The translations under genes and the position numbers were made by a program. The notes beneath the pieces are model-generated. The model made no database searches. It was given only the letters and a program-made list of their open reading frames with translations, and was not told the DNA's origin. A stretch of DNA of 64,000 bases from Hyphomicrobiales bacterium (GTDB lineage Bacteria > Pseudomonadota > Alphaproteobacteria > Rhizobiales > Rhizobiaceae). The DNA lies in assembly GCA_900471525.1 (NCBI GenBank), contig UCEZ01000011.1, positions 156,771 to 220,770 on the forward strand, in the 5' to 3' direction. Positions within the stretch are counted from its first letter, which is position 1. Each line of letters opens with the position of its first letter. Of the stretch, positions 18,315 through 27,446 are shown piece by piece.

Positions 18315-18854
18315 ATGGCCACAGACGACATTTCCACGCTGTTAGGCAGGGTTTCGCTGAAGGATCGCGTCGCGTTCTCGGCTCTCTACAGGCAGACCAG
18401 CCCGAAACTTTTTGCCATTTGCGTCCGTATCTTGCGAGACCGGACGGAAGCGGAAGAGGCCCTGCAGGAAATCTACATCAAGATCTGGCAGCGGGCCGAC
18501 CGTTACGCTGCCGGAGATACCAATCCGATGTCGTGGCTTTCGGCGATTGCGCGCAATCATGCGATCGATCAGCTGCGGGCGCGAAAGCCAGTGGCAAACA
18601 CGATTGACGAAGCTTATGATCTGGCCGATTCTGCTCCTGATCCGGAAAGGACCGCCATCAATACGGCGGAGGGCCGCCGGATTGACAATTGCATGAACGA
18701 ACTCGAGGCTGACCGTGCCGACGCGGTGCGCAAGGCCTATGTCGAGGGATTGAGCTACCAGGAACTGGCCGGGCTTTTCGGCGTTCCACTGAATACGATG
18801 CGAACATGGGTGCGCCGCAGCCTTTTGAAACTCAGAGAGTGCATGGAGCGATGA
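18315..18854 (+). CDS. ECF-type RNA polymerase sigma factor (SigK/RpoE-like)
   Basis: A 179-residue group 4 sigma factor with only regions 2 and 4. Region 2 spans residues ~15-85 (FAICVRILRDRTEAEEALQE, YIKIWQRADRY, SWLSAIARNHAIDQLR) and region 4 spans ~125-175 (YVEGLSYQELAGLFGVPLNT, WVRRSLLKLRECM). The start ATG at 18315 was chosen from family length; the upstream frame is unrelated. Its stop overlaps the start of the anti-sigma gene as ATGA (18851-18854), so sigma and anti-sigma are made together. It probably transcribes its own operon and the fasciclin gene downstream. Confidence 0.92.
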   Translation: MATDDISTLLGRVSLKDRVAFSALYRQTSPKLFAICVRILRDRTEAEEALQEIYIKIWQRADRYAAGDTNPMSWLSAIARNHAIDQLRARKPVANTIDEAYDLADSAPDPERTAINTAEGRRIDNCMNELEADRADAVRKAYVEGLSYQELAGLFGVPLNTMRTWVRRSLLKLRECMER

Positions 18855-19573
18855 CCACACAGAACCCCGAAAGCGGAGATTCCCGTCGCGACCAGGTGAT
18901 CGCCGGCGAATATGTGCTGGGTGTTCTGTCCGCCGATGACCGCCGCAAGGTCGAGGCGCGCATGGTTCTCGACGGCGCCTTCGCGGCCATGGTCAATCAC
19001 TGGCAGAGCAACCTTTCCTCCTTCGATGAGGCGTATGAGCAGATTGCGCCGCCGCCGCAGGTGCTCGTCGCCGTCGAGCGCCGGCTTTTTGCCGAGCAAG
19101 CAAGGCCGGCGGTGGCCAGAGGCGGTTTCTGGAATTCACTGGCGCTCTGGCGCGTGCTGACGCTGGCATCCGTTGCAGGCCTTGTCACGGTCGTGACGTT
19201 CACATCCGGTATCCTGACGCCCGGGAGCCAGACGCAGCCGCTTGTCGCGGAATTGACTGGCGATGCAAGCACCACCATCAATCTCCTGGCACAATATGAT
19301 GCGGGAAGCGGCGCGCTGAAAATCACGCCCGTTGCAGCAAAACAGGTCGAGGCCAAATCACTGGAACTCTGGCTGATCGAGGGCGACAATCCTGCCAAGT
19401 CGCTCGGCATCCTGCCGCAGACGGGCGAGGGCGAGATCATCATACCGCAGGAGTTGCGCTCCAAGTTCGGCGCGGGCGTGACGCTTGCCGTCAGCGTCGA
19501 ACCTTTCGGTGGCTCGCCGACCGGAAGCGCGACCGGGCCTGTCGTAGCCGTCGGAAAAACGCGCCTGCCTTAG
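18851..19573 (+). CDS. RskA-family anti-sigma factor
   Basis: A 240-residue membrane anti-sigma factor. The N-terminal cytoplasmic part (residues 1-95) has the GEYVLGVLSADDRRKVE start typical of RskA-like sigma-binding domains. One membrane helix follows (about 98-120, ALWRVLTLASVAGLVTVVT), then a periplasmic RskA C-terminal domain (about 125-240) with the characteristic SLELWLIEGDNPAKSLG segment. It should hold the ECF sigma factor inactive until regulated proteolysis or a redox signal releases it. It overlaps the sigma gene by 4 bp. Confidence 0.9.
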   Translation: MTTQNPESGDSRRDQVIAGEYVLGVLSADDRRKVEARMVLDGAFAAMVNHWQSNLSSFDEAYEQIAPPPQVLVAVERRLFAEQARPAVARGGFWNSLALWRVLTLASVAGLVTVVTFTSGILTPGSQTQPLVAELTGDASTTINLLAQYDAGSGALKITPVAAKQVEAKSLELWLIEGDNPAKSLGILPQTGEGEIIIPQELRSKFGAGVTLAVSVEPFGGSPTGSATGPVVAVGKTRLP

Positions 19574-19815
19574 GCGTCTCGCATTTATCGTAAGATATGG
19601 CTTACCGAATGCTGCGGTTGAAAAATCGCAGCATTCTTTGTCGGGTTTGTCAGAAAATCATAAAAATCAAATATTTGAAGAAATCTTTCTTTTTCTGAAA
19701 CTCTTTCGGAAAGCCTCCCGTTCCTTGTTGTGTCCTCTGCGCAGGGAACACGAATTCCAGAAAAATTGGGAGAGCCCGCATCGCGGGTCCAAGAGATCAA
19801 CAGGAAGGAATAGAA

Positions 19816-20373
19816 ATGTTCAAGTCCATGCTGCGCACGGTCACCGTCGCTTCGATACTGGCCGCCGGCGCTTTTGCTGCCCATGCCGAAAACCCGATGG
19901 TCGGCGGCGCGCCGATGTACGACAACAAGAATATCGTCGAGAACGCCGTCAACTCCAAGGATCACACGACGCTGGTCGCGGCCGTCAAGGCTGCCGGTCT
20001 CGTCGAAACGCTCCAGGGGGCCGGCCCGTTCACGGTCTTTGCCCCGACCAACGAGGCGTTTGCCGTGCTTCCGGCCGGCACGGTCGATACGCTGTTGAAG
20101 CCTGAAAGCAAGGACATGCTGACCAAGGTGCTGACCTGCCATGTGGTTGCTGCCAGTGCGATGTCCGACGCGATTTCCAAGATGGTGATGGACGATGGCG
20201 GCACGCATGACGTCAAGACGGTCGGCGGCTGCGTGCTGAAGGCCAAGGCCGACGGCGGCAAGATCACCCTGACGGACGAAACCGGTGGGGTCGCAACCGT
20301 CACTATCGCCGACGTCAAGCAGTCGAACGGCGTCATCCACGTGATCGACAAGGTTCTGTTGCCGAAGTCCTGA
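19816..20373 (+). CDS. Secreted fasciclin (FAS1) domain protein
   Basis: A 185-residue protein with a signal peptide (residues 1-24, ending AAHA) and one FAS1 domain (about 42-182). The H1 box GPFTVFAPTNEAFAVLP, the YH-type core VLTCHVVA and the H2 region GVIHVIDKVLLP are present. FAS1 proteins are extracellular or periplasmic adhesion or surface proteins. It follows the anti-sigma gene by 242 bp. In mycobacteria the SigK/RskA pair controls fasciclin-domain proteins MPT70/MPT83, so regulation by the adjacent sigma factor is a strong inference here. Confidence 0.92.
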   Translation: MFKSMLRTVTVASILAAGAFAAHAENPMVGGAPMYDNKNIVENAVNSKDHTTLVAAVKAAGLVETLQGAGPFTVFAPTNEAFAVLPAGTVDTLLKPESKDMLTKVLTCHVVAASAMSDAISKMVMDDGGTHDVKTVGGCVLKAKADGGKITLTDETGGVATVTIADVKQSNGVIHVIDKVLLPKS

Positions 20374-20423
20374 TCGCATACGAATTGGGGCCGGATGCGT
20401 TCTCGAAAGCATTTTCGCGTCCC

Positions 20424-20484
20424 GGGCCGGATATAAGTCCCTTCCGGCCCAAGGCCACCGGTCTTCATGCCTGGTGGCCCTTTT
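20424..20484 (+). terminator. Tandem terminator hairpins after the fasciclin gene
   Basis: Two adjacent hairpins. GGGCCGG (20424-20430) pairs with CCGGCCC (20444-20450). GGCCACC (20453-20459) pairs with GGTGGCC (20473-20479), which is followed by a short CTTTT run. They should end transcription of the sigma/fasciclin region before msrB. Confidence 0.7.
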
Positions 20485-20598
20485 CGTATTCAAGTATTTC
20501 CTCACGCGGGATTGATCGCCATTTGTTTTGCCGTGCGGCGAGCGGCGCACTAGTTTGGCGAAGGATTGCCGGAGCCATTCGGCAGACGGGAGAACATC

Positions 20599-21090
20599 AT
20601 GACGAGCCGACGCTTTTTTCTTCTTTCCGGAGTTGCCATTGCCGCCGCGGCAGCGTTTCGCGGGTTTACGCCGAAGAGCATTGCTGCCGAAACATTCGAG
20701 GTGACGAAAACTGATGCGGAATGGAAGGCGATCCTCAACGACGAGCAGTACCGGATCCTGCGCCACGAGGACACCGAACGCCCGTTCACCAGCGCCCTTA
20801 ACACCGAGAAGCGCAAGGGTATCTTCCACTGCGCCGGTTGCGATCTGCCGGTCTATTCGTCCGAAGCGAAATATGACAGCGGCACCGGCTGGCCGAGCTT
20901 CTGGGAATCGCTGCCGAAGGCGGTGGGCACGCGTGAAGACACGTCGCTGTTCATGACCCGCACCGAATGTCATTGCAGCCGGTGCGGCGGGCATCTCGGC
21001 CATATCTTCGACGACGGCCCGCAGCCGACCGGCATGCGCCATTGCATCAACGGGATGGCGATGACGTTCGCACCTGCGTCAGCTGCCTGA
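20599..21090 (+). CDS. msrB: Exported peptide methionine-R-sulfoxide reductase
   Basis: A 163-residue MsrB that reduces methionine-R-sulfoxide in damaged proteins. It has a TAT-like N-terminus (TSRRFFLLSG then a hydrophobic run to about residue 30), so it should act in the periplasm. The MsrB domain has zinc cysteines 78/81 (FHCAGC) and 126/129 (CSRC), the GTGWPSFWESL loop and catalytic Cys149 in GMRHCINGMAM. An exported MsrB next to a sigma/anti-sigma/fasciclin group suggests repair of surface proteins under oxidative stress. It converges with the DUF1269 gene with a 7 bp gap. Confidence 0.93.
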   Translation: MTSRRFFLLSGVAIAAAAAFRGFTPKSIAAETFEVTKTDAEWKAILNDEQYRILRHEDTERPFTSALNTEKRKGIFHCAGCDLPVYSSEAKYDSGTGWPSFWESLPKAVGTREDTSLFMTRTECHCSRCGGHLGHIFDDGPQPTGMRHCINGMAMTFAPASAA

Positions 21091-21097
21091 TCGCGTC

Positions 21098-21637
21098 TTA
21101 GAAGGTGCCCGGCTGGGGAGACGCGGGCTGGTTACCGGACAGGGCCTCCTGCAGCCTGGCTTCCTGTTCCGGCGACAGCGACGTCTTGATCACCTTGCCG
21201 CGCAGGCCGGTCAATTCGGCCAGGACCTTTTCCGGCTGCACCTTGCGGACGAGCACGAACAGCGCGGAAGAGTTGTTGGGGATGGTTTCACCCAGCGACT
21301 TGATGAAGTTGTCGTCGATGCCGTAGTCGGCAAGCGATCCCGAAAGTGCGCCGGTGCCGGCGCCGATTGCGCCGCCAATGGCAAAGCCTGCCAGCGGATT
21401 GAGGAACAGGAGCCCAACGAGGCCGCCCCACAGCGAGCCGCTCAGGAGTCCCGACGTTGCGCCGATGGCGGTGAGGTTCAGGCTCTGCTTGAGGTGAACC
21501 TTGCCGGTTTCGTCACGCACGACGACGACGGCGTCCTCGAGATCGATCAGGTATTCCTTCTTCAGCGAGCCCAGCTTCAGAAGCACCTTGTCGGCTTCGT
21601 CGGTACTGTCAAAACCCACAACAATCAGATCGGACAT
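21098..21637 (-). CDS. DUF1269 glycine-zipper membrane protein
   Basis: A 179-residue protein starting SDLIVVGFDSTDEADKVL, the typical DUF1269 N-terminus. It has a central glycine-rich hydrophobic stretch (about residues 58-100, including GSLWGGLVGLLFLNPLAGFA and GGAIGAGTGALSG) likely to insert in a membrane. The C-terminal region is soluble and charged. The family's function is unknown; members are often stress-linked. The ATG at 21637 has AAGGAG at a good distance. An open frame upstream is not coding. Confidence 0.85.
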   Translation of the reverse strand: MSDLIVVGFDSTDEADKVLLKLGSLKKEYLIDLEDAVVVVRDETGKVHLKQSLNLTAIGATSGLLSGSLWGGLVGLLFLNPLAGFAIGGAIGAGTGALSGSLADYGIDDNFIKSLGETIPNNSSALFVLVRKVQPEKVLAELTGLRGKVIKTSLSPEQEARLQEALSGNQPASPQPGTF

Positions 21638-21740
21638 GTTGTTTTCTCCTTGAACGCTTGACGTATCGGAGGTCGCCGGAAGGCCGCCCCGCGCAGGGAG
21701 ATAGAGCACATTTGATGTCAGGGTAGTGTGACGGCGGCAA

Positions 21741-22394
21741 TCAGGTTGAAATGGCGACGCGGATGGCGTCGCGCAACTCTTCCATGCCGATACCCTTCTC
21801 GGAAGAGGTCGCAAGGACCTCCGGAAAAGCCGCAGGTCTCTTCTTGATCTTTTCCAGCGTCTCGGCGATCAGCTTCGGAACTGCCGGGTCCTTGATCTTG
21901 TCGGTTTTGGTGAGAACCACTTGATAAGACACAGCCGCCTTGTCCAGCAAAGACAGAACATCATCGTCGTTCTTCTTGATGCCGTGCCGGCTGTCGATCA
22001 GCACATAGACGCGCTTCAGCGTCGAGCGGCCGCGCAGATAGTCGAAGACGAGCTTGGTCCAGGCGTCGACATGCTCTTTCGGCGCCTGCGCATAGCCGTA
22101 GCCGGGCATGTCGACCAGAGCCATCGGCGGCAGGTCGCCGGGTTCGCCCGAAAAGCCGTCCGGCACGAAATAGTTGAGCTCCTGGGTACGGCCGGGCGTA
22201 TTTGACGTGCGGGCGAGGCCCTTCTGGCCAACCAGCCCATTGATCAGCGACGACTTGCCGACATTCGAACGGCCGGCAAAGGCGATCTCCAACGGACCTT
22301 CCGGTGGCAGGAATTTCATCGACGGCACGCCGCGGATAAATACCCATGGCCGCCCGAAAAGGGGTTTGTCGTCCTGCGGCTTGGCGTCTGTCAT
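21741..22394 (-). CDS. engB: Ribosome biogenesis GTP-binding protein YihA/YsxC
   Basis: A 217-residue GTPase needed for assembly of the 50S subunit. All G motifs are visible: G1 GRSNVGKSS (41-49), G2 around [10 protein letters not shown]3 LVDMPGYG and G4 LTKTDK. Length is normal for the family. The ATG at 22394 gives [17 protein letters not shown], as in rhizobial orthologues. In related genomes it lies between argB and yidC; here extra genes separate it from both sides. Confidence 0.96.
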   Translation of the reverse strand: MTDAKPQDDKPLFGRPWVFIRGVPSMKFLPPEGPLEIAFAGRSNVGKSSLINGLVGQKGLARTSNTPGRTQELNYFVPDGFSGEPGDLPPMALVDMPGYGYAQAPKEHVDAWTKLVFDYLRGRSTLKRVYVLIDSRHGIKKNDDDVLSLLDKAAVSYQVVLTKTDKIKDPAVPKLIAETLEKIKKRPAAFPEVLATSSEKGIGMEELRDAIRVAIST

Positions 22395-22477
22395 GGTGGT
22401 CCTGTCCTTGGTTTCGCTCAGGACTTCAAGGTTTTGTGCCGCCGTGTCAAGAAAACTCGCGATTTTCGTAACTTTGC

Positions 22478-23395
22478 TCAGCCGAGCGCCCGCCGCTGGC
22501 GCCACATCTCGACACTGAGGTAGGAAAGCAGGGCGACCAGCACCACTGTTCCGCCGACGATCGTATTGAGGCTCGGGATCTCACCGTGGATTAAGGCGAC
22601 CCAGAGCGGCGCAAGCACCGTCTCGGCTGTGCCGAGAAGGGCGGCGAGCGCCGAGGGAAGGAGCCGCGCGCCAGTGACGAAGAAAGCGAGTCCGAGGCCG
22701 AAGTTAAGGGCGCCGAATGTGACGAGGATACCGAGTTCAGGCATGGTGACACCAAGCCCGGAGGCCATGATCGCCGCAACCGTGCCGGCGACGATGGTGC
22801 CGAAGCAGGCCGCCGGCGTCATGCGCACATGGGCATATCGGCGGGTGATGACGGTGGCGAGCGCAAAGACGACGGCGATCAGGATGGCCAGCGCATCGCC
22901 GATCGGCGAGACCGTGCCGCTTACGGAATCCGACACCATGATGGCGACGCCACCGATGACGGCTGCGATGGCGAACCATGTCAGGAGCGAGACGCGTTCC
23001 CGAAAAACGATCCAGCTGATGAGAGCTGCGATCAGCGGCACGCCGGCCTGGATCAGCACGACATTGGCGACGGTGGTGTAGGCGAGCGCCAGGATGAACG
23101 AGGTCGAGGCGATGGCAAAACACAGCCCGACGGCGATACCCGGCAAGCCCATGTTGCGAAACAGCGTGACAGTGCCGCGTGGCCCGTCACGCCAAAGCAT
23201 GAAGCCGATCAGGAACAGGGCAGCAAAAAGCGAACGCCAGAAGACGATGGTCCAACCGTCCTCGATCGACAGGAAGCGGGCGAGCGTGCCGCCGAAGCTC
23301 CAGACGATGGCCGATCCGAGCACGAGCGCGATCCCCTGCGTAGCGCTTTGTTGACCGGCGGTTACGGATTGCGGCAGTGTGGAGGGCTGCGACAT
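22478..23395 (-). CDS. EamA/DMT-family transporter
   Basis: A 305-residue membrane protein with about ten helices and two EamA repeats (residues ~22-150 and ~165-295). Conserved-looking elements include [16 protein letters not shown] in helix 2 and [23 protein letters not shown] near the end. Substrate unknown; many such transporters carry amino acids, riboflavin or sugar-type compounds. The ATG at 23395 gives [11 protein letters not shown]; upstream codons look non-coding. It sits between engB and the LysR-type gene, all on the same strand, with gaps of 83 and 131 bp. Confidence 0.88.
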   Translation of the reverse strand: MSQPSTLPQSVTAGQQSATQGIALVLGSAIVWSFGGTLARFLSIEDGWTIVFWRSLFAALFLIGFMLWRDGPRGTVTLFRNMGLPGIAVGLCFAIASTSFILALAYTTVANVVLIQAGVPLIAALISWIVFRERVSLLTWFAIAAVIGGVAIMVSDSVSGTVSPIGDALAILIAVVFALATVITRRYAHVRMTPAACFGTIVAGTVAAIMASGLGVTMPELGILVTFGALNFGLGLAFFVTGARLLPSALAALLGTAETVLAPLWVALIHGEIPSLNTIVGGTVVLVALLSYLSVEMWRQRRALG

Positions 23396-23526
23396 GACGA
23401 GAACCCGGTTGGCGGAAAGCAGAATGTAGAAGCGAATTGAAATCGAGGCGCCGATATTCGCGACAGGTGCCCGTCGCAAACCTCATGCGCTATAGCGCAA
23501 TGGCTTCGGTTCGAAAAGCCGCGCGC

Positions 23527-24396
23527 CTAGCGAACGGTGATCGCCTCGACAAGGAGCGACTGCAATTCGGTGACGGCCGGGCTCTGCTCACTGCCGGATG
23601 TATGCAAGGCAAGTTCGATATGGCCAAGTGCGGGCAGGTCTGACGTGGCGGGATCAAGCACGCGCAGATACGGCGGGACACCCTCCGCAGTCCGCGGCGT
23701 GACGCCGAGGCCTGCTGTCACCGCGGCCCAGAGACCACCGAGGCTGGGGCTGGCAAAGGCGTGACGCCAGGCGATCTTTTCGCGGTCGAGCGCTTCAAGG
23801 CCCGCGGCCCGGAACGCGCACGGGGAATCGAAGGCGATCAGCGGCAAGGGCTCGCTCTCATCTCGTTTGAACCCTTCCGGTCCGATCCAGACGACAGGCC
23901 GCGTCGCGATGATCTTTGCGTGCGCGTCACCCATGCGGCCCCATGTCAGCGACAGATCGAGGTCGCCGCGTTCGACGGCCTCTGCCAGCGCCGAACCGCG
24001 ATCGACGCGGGCCTCAACGCGGACTTTCGGGTGCGCGCGGGCAAAGCGGCCGAGCATTCCGGGAAACCATGTCTCGGCAAAATCCTGCGGCAGGCCGATA
24101 CGCACCCAGCCTTGCATGGCCGAAAGCCCCAACATGGCACTGCGCGCCTCATCGTTGAGCTCGAGAATGCGGCGAGCATAGCCGATCATGATGTCGCCGG
24201 CTTCGGTCAGCGCTAGCCCGCGCCCCTGTTTCTGGAATAATGTCTGGCCTGTCTGTTCCTCCAGCTTGCGCAGTTGCAGGCTGATGGCCGATGGCGAGCG
24301 GCCAAGGCGATCGGCGGCCTTGGCGAAACTGCCGAGGCCGACGCCGGTGACGAAGGTGCGCAGCACGTCCATGTCGATGTTGACGGGCAAAACCAT
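23527..24396 (-). CDS. LysR-family transcriptional regulator
   Basis: A 289-residue LysR regulator. The N-terminal winged helix-turn-helix (residues ~5-65) contains LGSFAKAADRLGRSPSAISLQLRKLEEQTG. A periplasmic-binding-like effector domain follows (from ~95). The ATG at 24396 is preferred over an in-frame TTG at 24408, which lies inside a repeated motif that may be an operator. It diverges from a tautomerase gene across 100 bp, the usual layout for a LysR regulator and its target. The likely target is therefore the tautomerase, and probably its own gene. Confidence 0.9.
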   Translation of the reverse strand: MVLPVNIDMDVLRTFVTGVGLGSFAKAADRLGRSPSAISLQLRKLEEQTGQTLFQKQGRGLALTEAGDIMIGYARRILELNDEARSAMLGLSAMQGWVRIGLPQDFAETWFPGMLGRFARAHPKVRVEARVDRGSALAEAVERGDLDLSLTWGRMGDAHAKIIATRPVVWIGPEGFKRDESEPLPLIAFDSPCAFRAAGLEALDREKIAWRHAFASPSLGGLWAAVTAGLGVTPRTAEGVPPYLRVLDPATSDLPALGHIELALHTSGSEQSPAVTELQSLLVEAITVR

Positions 24397-24496
24397 TCTG
24401 TTTTTCAAAACTATCAGTTCAGAAGATCAAATTTTTCAAAATAAATGTGCGGCAGTATTCTGGTCTCGTCAACTCATTCCTGAAAGGAAAACGCAC
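24397..24496. promoter_or_regulatory. LysR/tautomerase divergent control region with direct repeat
   Basis: The decamer TTTTTCAAAA occurs twice, at 24401-24410 and 24432-24441, 31 bp apart from start to start. That is close to three helical turns, so both copies would face the same side of the DNA. The region is A/T-rich compared with its surroundings. This is a candidate LysR binding region; a T-N11-A core was not assigned. The Shine-Dalgarno of the tautomerase gene (GAAAGGAAA) lies at the right end. Confidence 0.5.
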
Positions 24497-24919
24497 ATGC
24501 CCTTCGTTCACATCCATGTCGTTGGCGCCAAAATTGGCGACCGCGAAAAGCAGGAGCTTCAGAAACGGGCAACCGGTTTCATGGTTGATATCATGCGCAA
24601 GCGACCGGAAGTCACGGCCGTTCTGGTCGATGTCGCCGAGCCCGGAAGCTGGACCGTTGGCGGCGTTCCGGTGTCGGTCGCCGCCAATCTCGATGTCAAA
24701 GTCACACGCGGCACCAACACGCACGAGGAGAAGGCACGCTTCGTCGCGGCGGTGGCGGCGATGTTCAGAGAGGTTCTCGGCCCGGAGCTTCCGATCGCGA
24801 CCTACGTTGTCGTCGACGAGATCGAGGCGGATGCCTGGGGCTATGACGGTGTGACGCAGGAAGAGCGGCGGCTCTTGCGTGCACAGGCCGCAGCTGCGGA
24901 CGCCGCGCGTGCGGCCTGA
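24497..24919 (+). CDS. 4-oxalocrotonate tautomerase-family protein
   Basis: A 140-residue protein whose second residue is proline (MPFVHIHV). After loss of the initiator Met this becomes the catalytic Pro1 of the tautomerase superfamily. It is longer than the ~62-residue 4-OT subunit and covers two beta-alpha-beta units (residues 1-65 and 66-125), as in fused or longer family members. The ATG at 24497 has GAAAGG upstream. The divergent LysR gene probably regulates it. The substrate is not evident; aromatic or halogenated-compound degradation enzymes are not nearby. Confidence 0.85.
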   Translation: MPFVHIHVVGAKIGDREKQELQKRATGFMVDIMRKRPEVTAVLVDVAEPGSWTVGGVPVSVAANLDVKVTRGTNTHEEKARFVAAVAAMFREVLGPELPIATYVVVDEIEADAWGYDGVTQEERRLLRAQAAAADAARAA

Positions 24920-24945
24920 GTCAAGCAATCCTATGCTAGAACGAC

Positions 24946-24974
24946 AAAGGCCCCGGATGCGATCCGGGGCCTTT
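24946..24974. terminator. Bidirectional intrinsic terminator
   Basis: A perfect 13 bp stem (AAAGGCCCCGGAT, 3 nt loop GCG, ATCCGGGGCCTTT) lies between the convergent tautomerase and yidC genes. A and T tracts flank the stem on both strands, so it can stop transcription in both directions. Confidence 0.9.
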
Positions 24975-24997
24975 CGATCTTTGCTATGTGCTCCGGC

Positions 24998-26788
24998 CTA
25001 TTCGGCCGGTTTCGGTTTTCGCGAGAACAATCCCTTCAGATTGTCGAACAGTTCGATCTTGGCACCATGGCGCTTCATGATGAACGCCTGCTGGGTGATC
25101 GACAGCGTATTGTTCCAGGCCCAGTAGATCACGAGGCCGGCGGGGAAGCTGGAGAGCATGAAGGTGAAGACCAGCGGCATCCAGGTAAACAGCATCGCCT
25201 GGGTCGGATCCGGCGGTGTCGGGTTCATGCGCATCTGCAGGAACATGGTGATGCCCATGATCAACGGCCAGACGCCGATCATCAGCGCATGCGGCACAGC
25301 GAAGGGCAGAAGACCGAACAGGTTGAACAGCGAGGTCGGATCCGGAGCGGAAAGGTCCTGGATCCAGCCGAAGAACGGCGCGTGGCGCATCTCGATGGTG
25401 ACGTAGATCACCTTGTAGAGCGCGAAGAACACCGGAATCTGGAAGAGGATCGGCCAGCAGCCGGCGATCGGGTTGATCTTCTCTTCCTTGTAGAGCTGCA
25501 TCATGCCCTGCTGCAGCGCCATGCGGTCGTCGCCGTGCTTCTTCTTCAGTTCCTCCATCTTCGGCTGAACCTTCTTCATGTTCGCCATCGAAGCATACTG
25601 CTTGCTGGCGAGCGGGAAGAACAGCGCCTTGACGACGATGGTGGTCGCCAGGATGGCGATGCCGAAGTTTCCGAAATAACGGAAGAAGAAGTCCATCAGT
25701 TTGAACATCGGCTTGGTGATGAAGTAGAACCATCCCCAATCGATAAGCAGGTCGAACTGCGGGATCGCGTAAGACTTCTCGTAGCCGTCGACCAGTGGAA
25801 CCTGCTTGGCACCAGCGAACACCAGCGTCTTCAGGCTTGTCGACTGGCCGGGGGCGATCGTAACCGCATCCTGCTTGTAGTCCGCCTGGAAGCGCGGACG
25901 GCCATCGGTGAAATGTTCGTACTTGGATTCGTAGGCGAGGTCCTGCGGCGGCACGATGGTTGCGGCCCAGTATTTGTCGGTGATGCCGAGCCAGCCGGTC
26001 GTAGCCTTCTCATGCTTGACAGGAACATCGTTTTCGACCTTGCCATAGGCAATTTCACTCAGCCCATGCTCGCCGATCACGCCGATGAAGCCTTCGTGCA
26101 GAACGTAGACGCTCGGGGTCGTCGGCTTGTTGAAACGCGTGACGCGGCCGTAGGAAGACAGCGAGACCGGCGCGCCGCTGCTGTTGGTAATGGCGTCGGT
26201 AATCTGGAACATGAAGTGCTCGTCGACCGAGATCGTGCGGTCGAAGACGATGCCCTTCTCGTTGGTGTACGTGAGCACGACGGGCGTCGCGGTCGTCAGC
26301 TTGTCTCCGCTCTTGACGGTCCAGACGGTGGCCGGACCCGGAACTGTTCCGGTTGCGTCGTTACCGATATAGCCGATCTCGGTGAAATAGCCGTCCTGCG
26401 TATCGGAGGGGCTGAAAAGCGTGATCAGTGGGCTCTTGTCGTCGACGGTCTCGTGGTATTCCTTGAGCTTCAGATCATCGAAGCGAGCGCCGGTCAGGTT
26501 GATGGAGCCGTCGAGGGCTGCGGTGTCGATGATGAGGCGGGCAGACTTCGCTACCGCCTGGTCGCGGGTTTCGACGGCGCCCGGCACGGCGCCATTCGCC
26601 GGCTGGGCCTGGCCGGTGGCTGCCTGACCGTTTGCCGCAGGTTTGCCTGCGGCCTGCGTCTGGCTCTGCTGGGCTTCCGCGACAAGACGGTCTTTCTCTA
26701 TCTTCGGATTGACGTAGAGAAACTGCCAGGCAATCAGAATGAGCACCGACAGGGCGATCGCCACGAAGTAGTTGCGGTTATTTTCCAT
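24998..26788 (-). CDS. yidC: Membrane protein insertase
   Basis: YidC inserts and folds inner-membrane proteins, alone or with SecYEG. The 596-residue protein has an N-terminal helix ([18 protein letters not shown], about residues 7-26) and a Gln/Ala-rich linker. The large periplasmic P1 beta domain (about 80-345) is followed by the conserved five-helix core ([59 protein letters not shown]). ATGs at 26791 and 26788 are adjacent; AGGAAAG spacing favours 26788. The start overlaps the end of rnpA by about 11 bp, the standard rpmH-rnpA-yidC order. Confidence 0.97.
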   Translation of the reverse strand: MENNRNYFVAIALSVLILIAWQFLYVNPKIEKDRLVAEAQQSQTQAAGKPAANGQAATGQAQPANGAVPGAVETRDQAVAKSARLIIDTAALDGSINLTGARFDDLKLKEYHETVDDKSPLITLFSPSDTQDGYFTEIGYIGNDATGTVPGPATVWTVKSGDKLTTATPVVLTYTNEKGIVFDRTISVDEHFMFQITDAITNSSGAPVSLSSYGRVTRFNKPTTPSVYVLHEGFIGVIGEHGLSEIAYGKVENDVPVKHEKATTGWLGITDKYWAATIVPPQDLAYESKYEHFTDGRPRFQADYKQDAVTIAPGQSTSLKTLVFAGAKQVPLVDGYEKSYAIPQFDLLIDWGWFYFITKPMFKLMDFFFRYFGNFGIAILATTIVVKALFFPLASKQYASMANMKKVQPKMEELKKKHGDDRMALQQGMMQLYKEEKINPIAGCWPILFQIPVFFALYKVIYVTIEMRHAPFFGWIQDLSAPDPTSLFNLFGLLPFAVPHALMIGVWPLIMGITMFLQMRMNPTPPDPTQAMLFTWMPLVFTFMLSSFPAGLVIYWAWNNTLSITQQAFIMKRHGAKIELFDNLKGLFSRKPKPAE

Positions 26789-27173
26789 CATTCTTTCCTG
26801 GGGCGGCCTGCGGCCGTGAATGTTTTTGCTTATTTTCGATGCGCTCGCCAAGGGTCTTGCCGATCCGTGCGAAGGGGGCGCTCAAAACGTCGCGTCTGGC
26901 GACAATCACATAGTCATGTCCGGGCTTCATTGCAAATCCGGCGGAGAGCCGCACGGCTTCCTTGAGGCGCCTGCGCATCCGGTTGCGCTCGACGGCATTG
27001 CCATGCTTCTTGGTAACGGTAAAGCCGACGCGCGGTTCGGCGTCCGGCTCGCCGCGATCCAGAACCTCAAGAAGGATCAACGGACCTTTCCGCTGCTCTC
27101 CCTTGCGCACAGCAAGAAACTGCGGCCGGCTTTTCAGCCGCCCGACAGTCGATTTATGCTTGGGTGATGTCAT
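26778..27173 (-). CDS. rnpA: Ribonuclease P protein component
   Basis: RnpA is the basic protein subunit of RNase P, which matures tRNA 5' ends. The 131-residue product carries the RNR signature region ([18 protein letters not shown]), preceded by FTVTKKHG and followed by [11 protein letters not shown]. The ATG at 27173 was chosen by homology ([16 protein letters not shown]); longer frames lack family character. It lies 135 bp after rpmH and overlaps yidC. It has a C-terminal basic tail ([18 protein letters not shown]). Confidence 0.95.
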   Translation of the reverse strand: MTSPKHKSTVGRLKSRPQFLAVRKGEQRKGPLILLEVLDRGEPDAEPRVGFTVTKKHGNAVERNRMRRRLKEAVRLSAGFAMKPGHDYVIVARRDVLSAPFARIGKTLGERIENKQKHSRPQAAPGKNDGK

Positions 27174-27308
27174 TCGCCCGCGCTCCTTCTGGGCGAAGGA
27201 ACAACCGAGGTCCATAGGGACGTTTCGGTGATGCTCCAGCGCCGTGAGGCTGCGCGTGCAGGTTTCGCGAAGGTTACTGCGCGAAGACGCGGCACGCGCC
27301 AGACGGCC

Positions 27309-27446
27309 TTAAGCCGACAGACGCTTGCGGCCACGTGCCCGGCGGGCAACGATAACCTTGCGGCCACCCTTGGTGGCGATACGTGCACGGAAGCCGTGAC
27401 GGCGCTTGCGAACAAGCTTGGACGGTTGATAGGTACGCTTCGTCAT
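27309..27446 (-). CDS. rpmH: 50S ribosomal protein L34
   Basis: A 45-residue very basic protein starting [20 protein letters not shown] and ending [10 protein letters not shown], unmistakably L34 of the large ribosomal subunit. The ATG is at 27446 and the stop TAA at 27311-27309. It is the first gene of the rpmH-rnpA-yidC cluster. A good sigma-70 promoter lies 114 bp upstream. Confidence 0.98.
   Translation of the reverse strand: MTKRTYQPSKLVRKRRHGFRARIATKGGRKVIVARRARGRKRLSA

Noticed and set aside
24986..26965. A 659-codon open frame antisense to yidC
   Set aside because: It follows the GC-rich third-position pattern of the yidC coding strand and has no protein family character; yidC itself is unmistakable.
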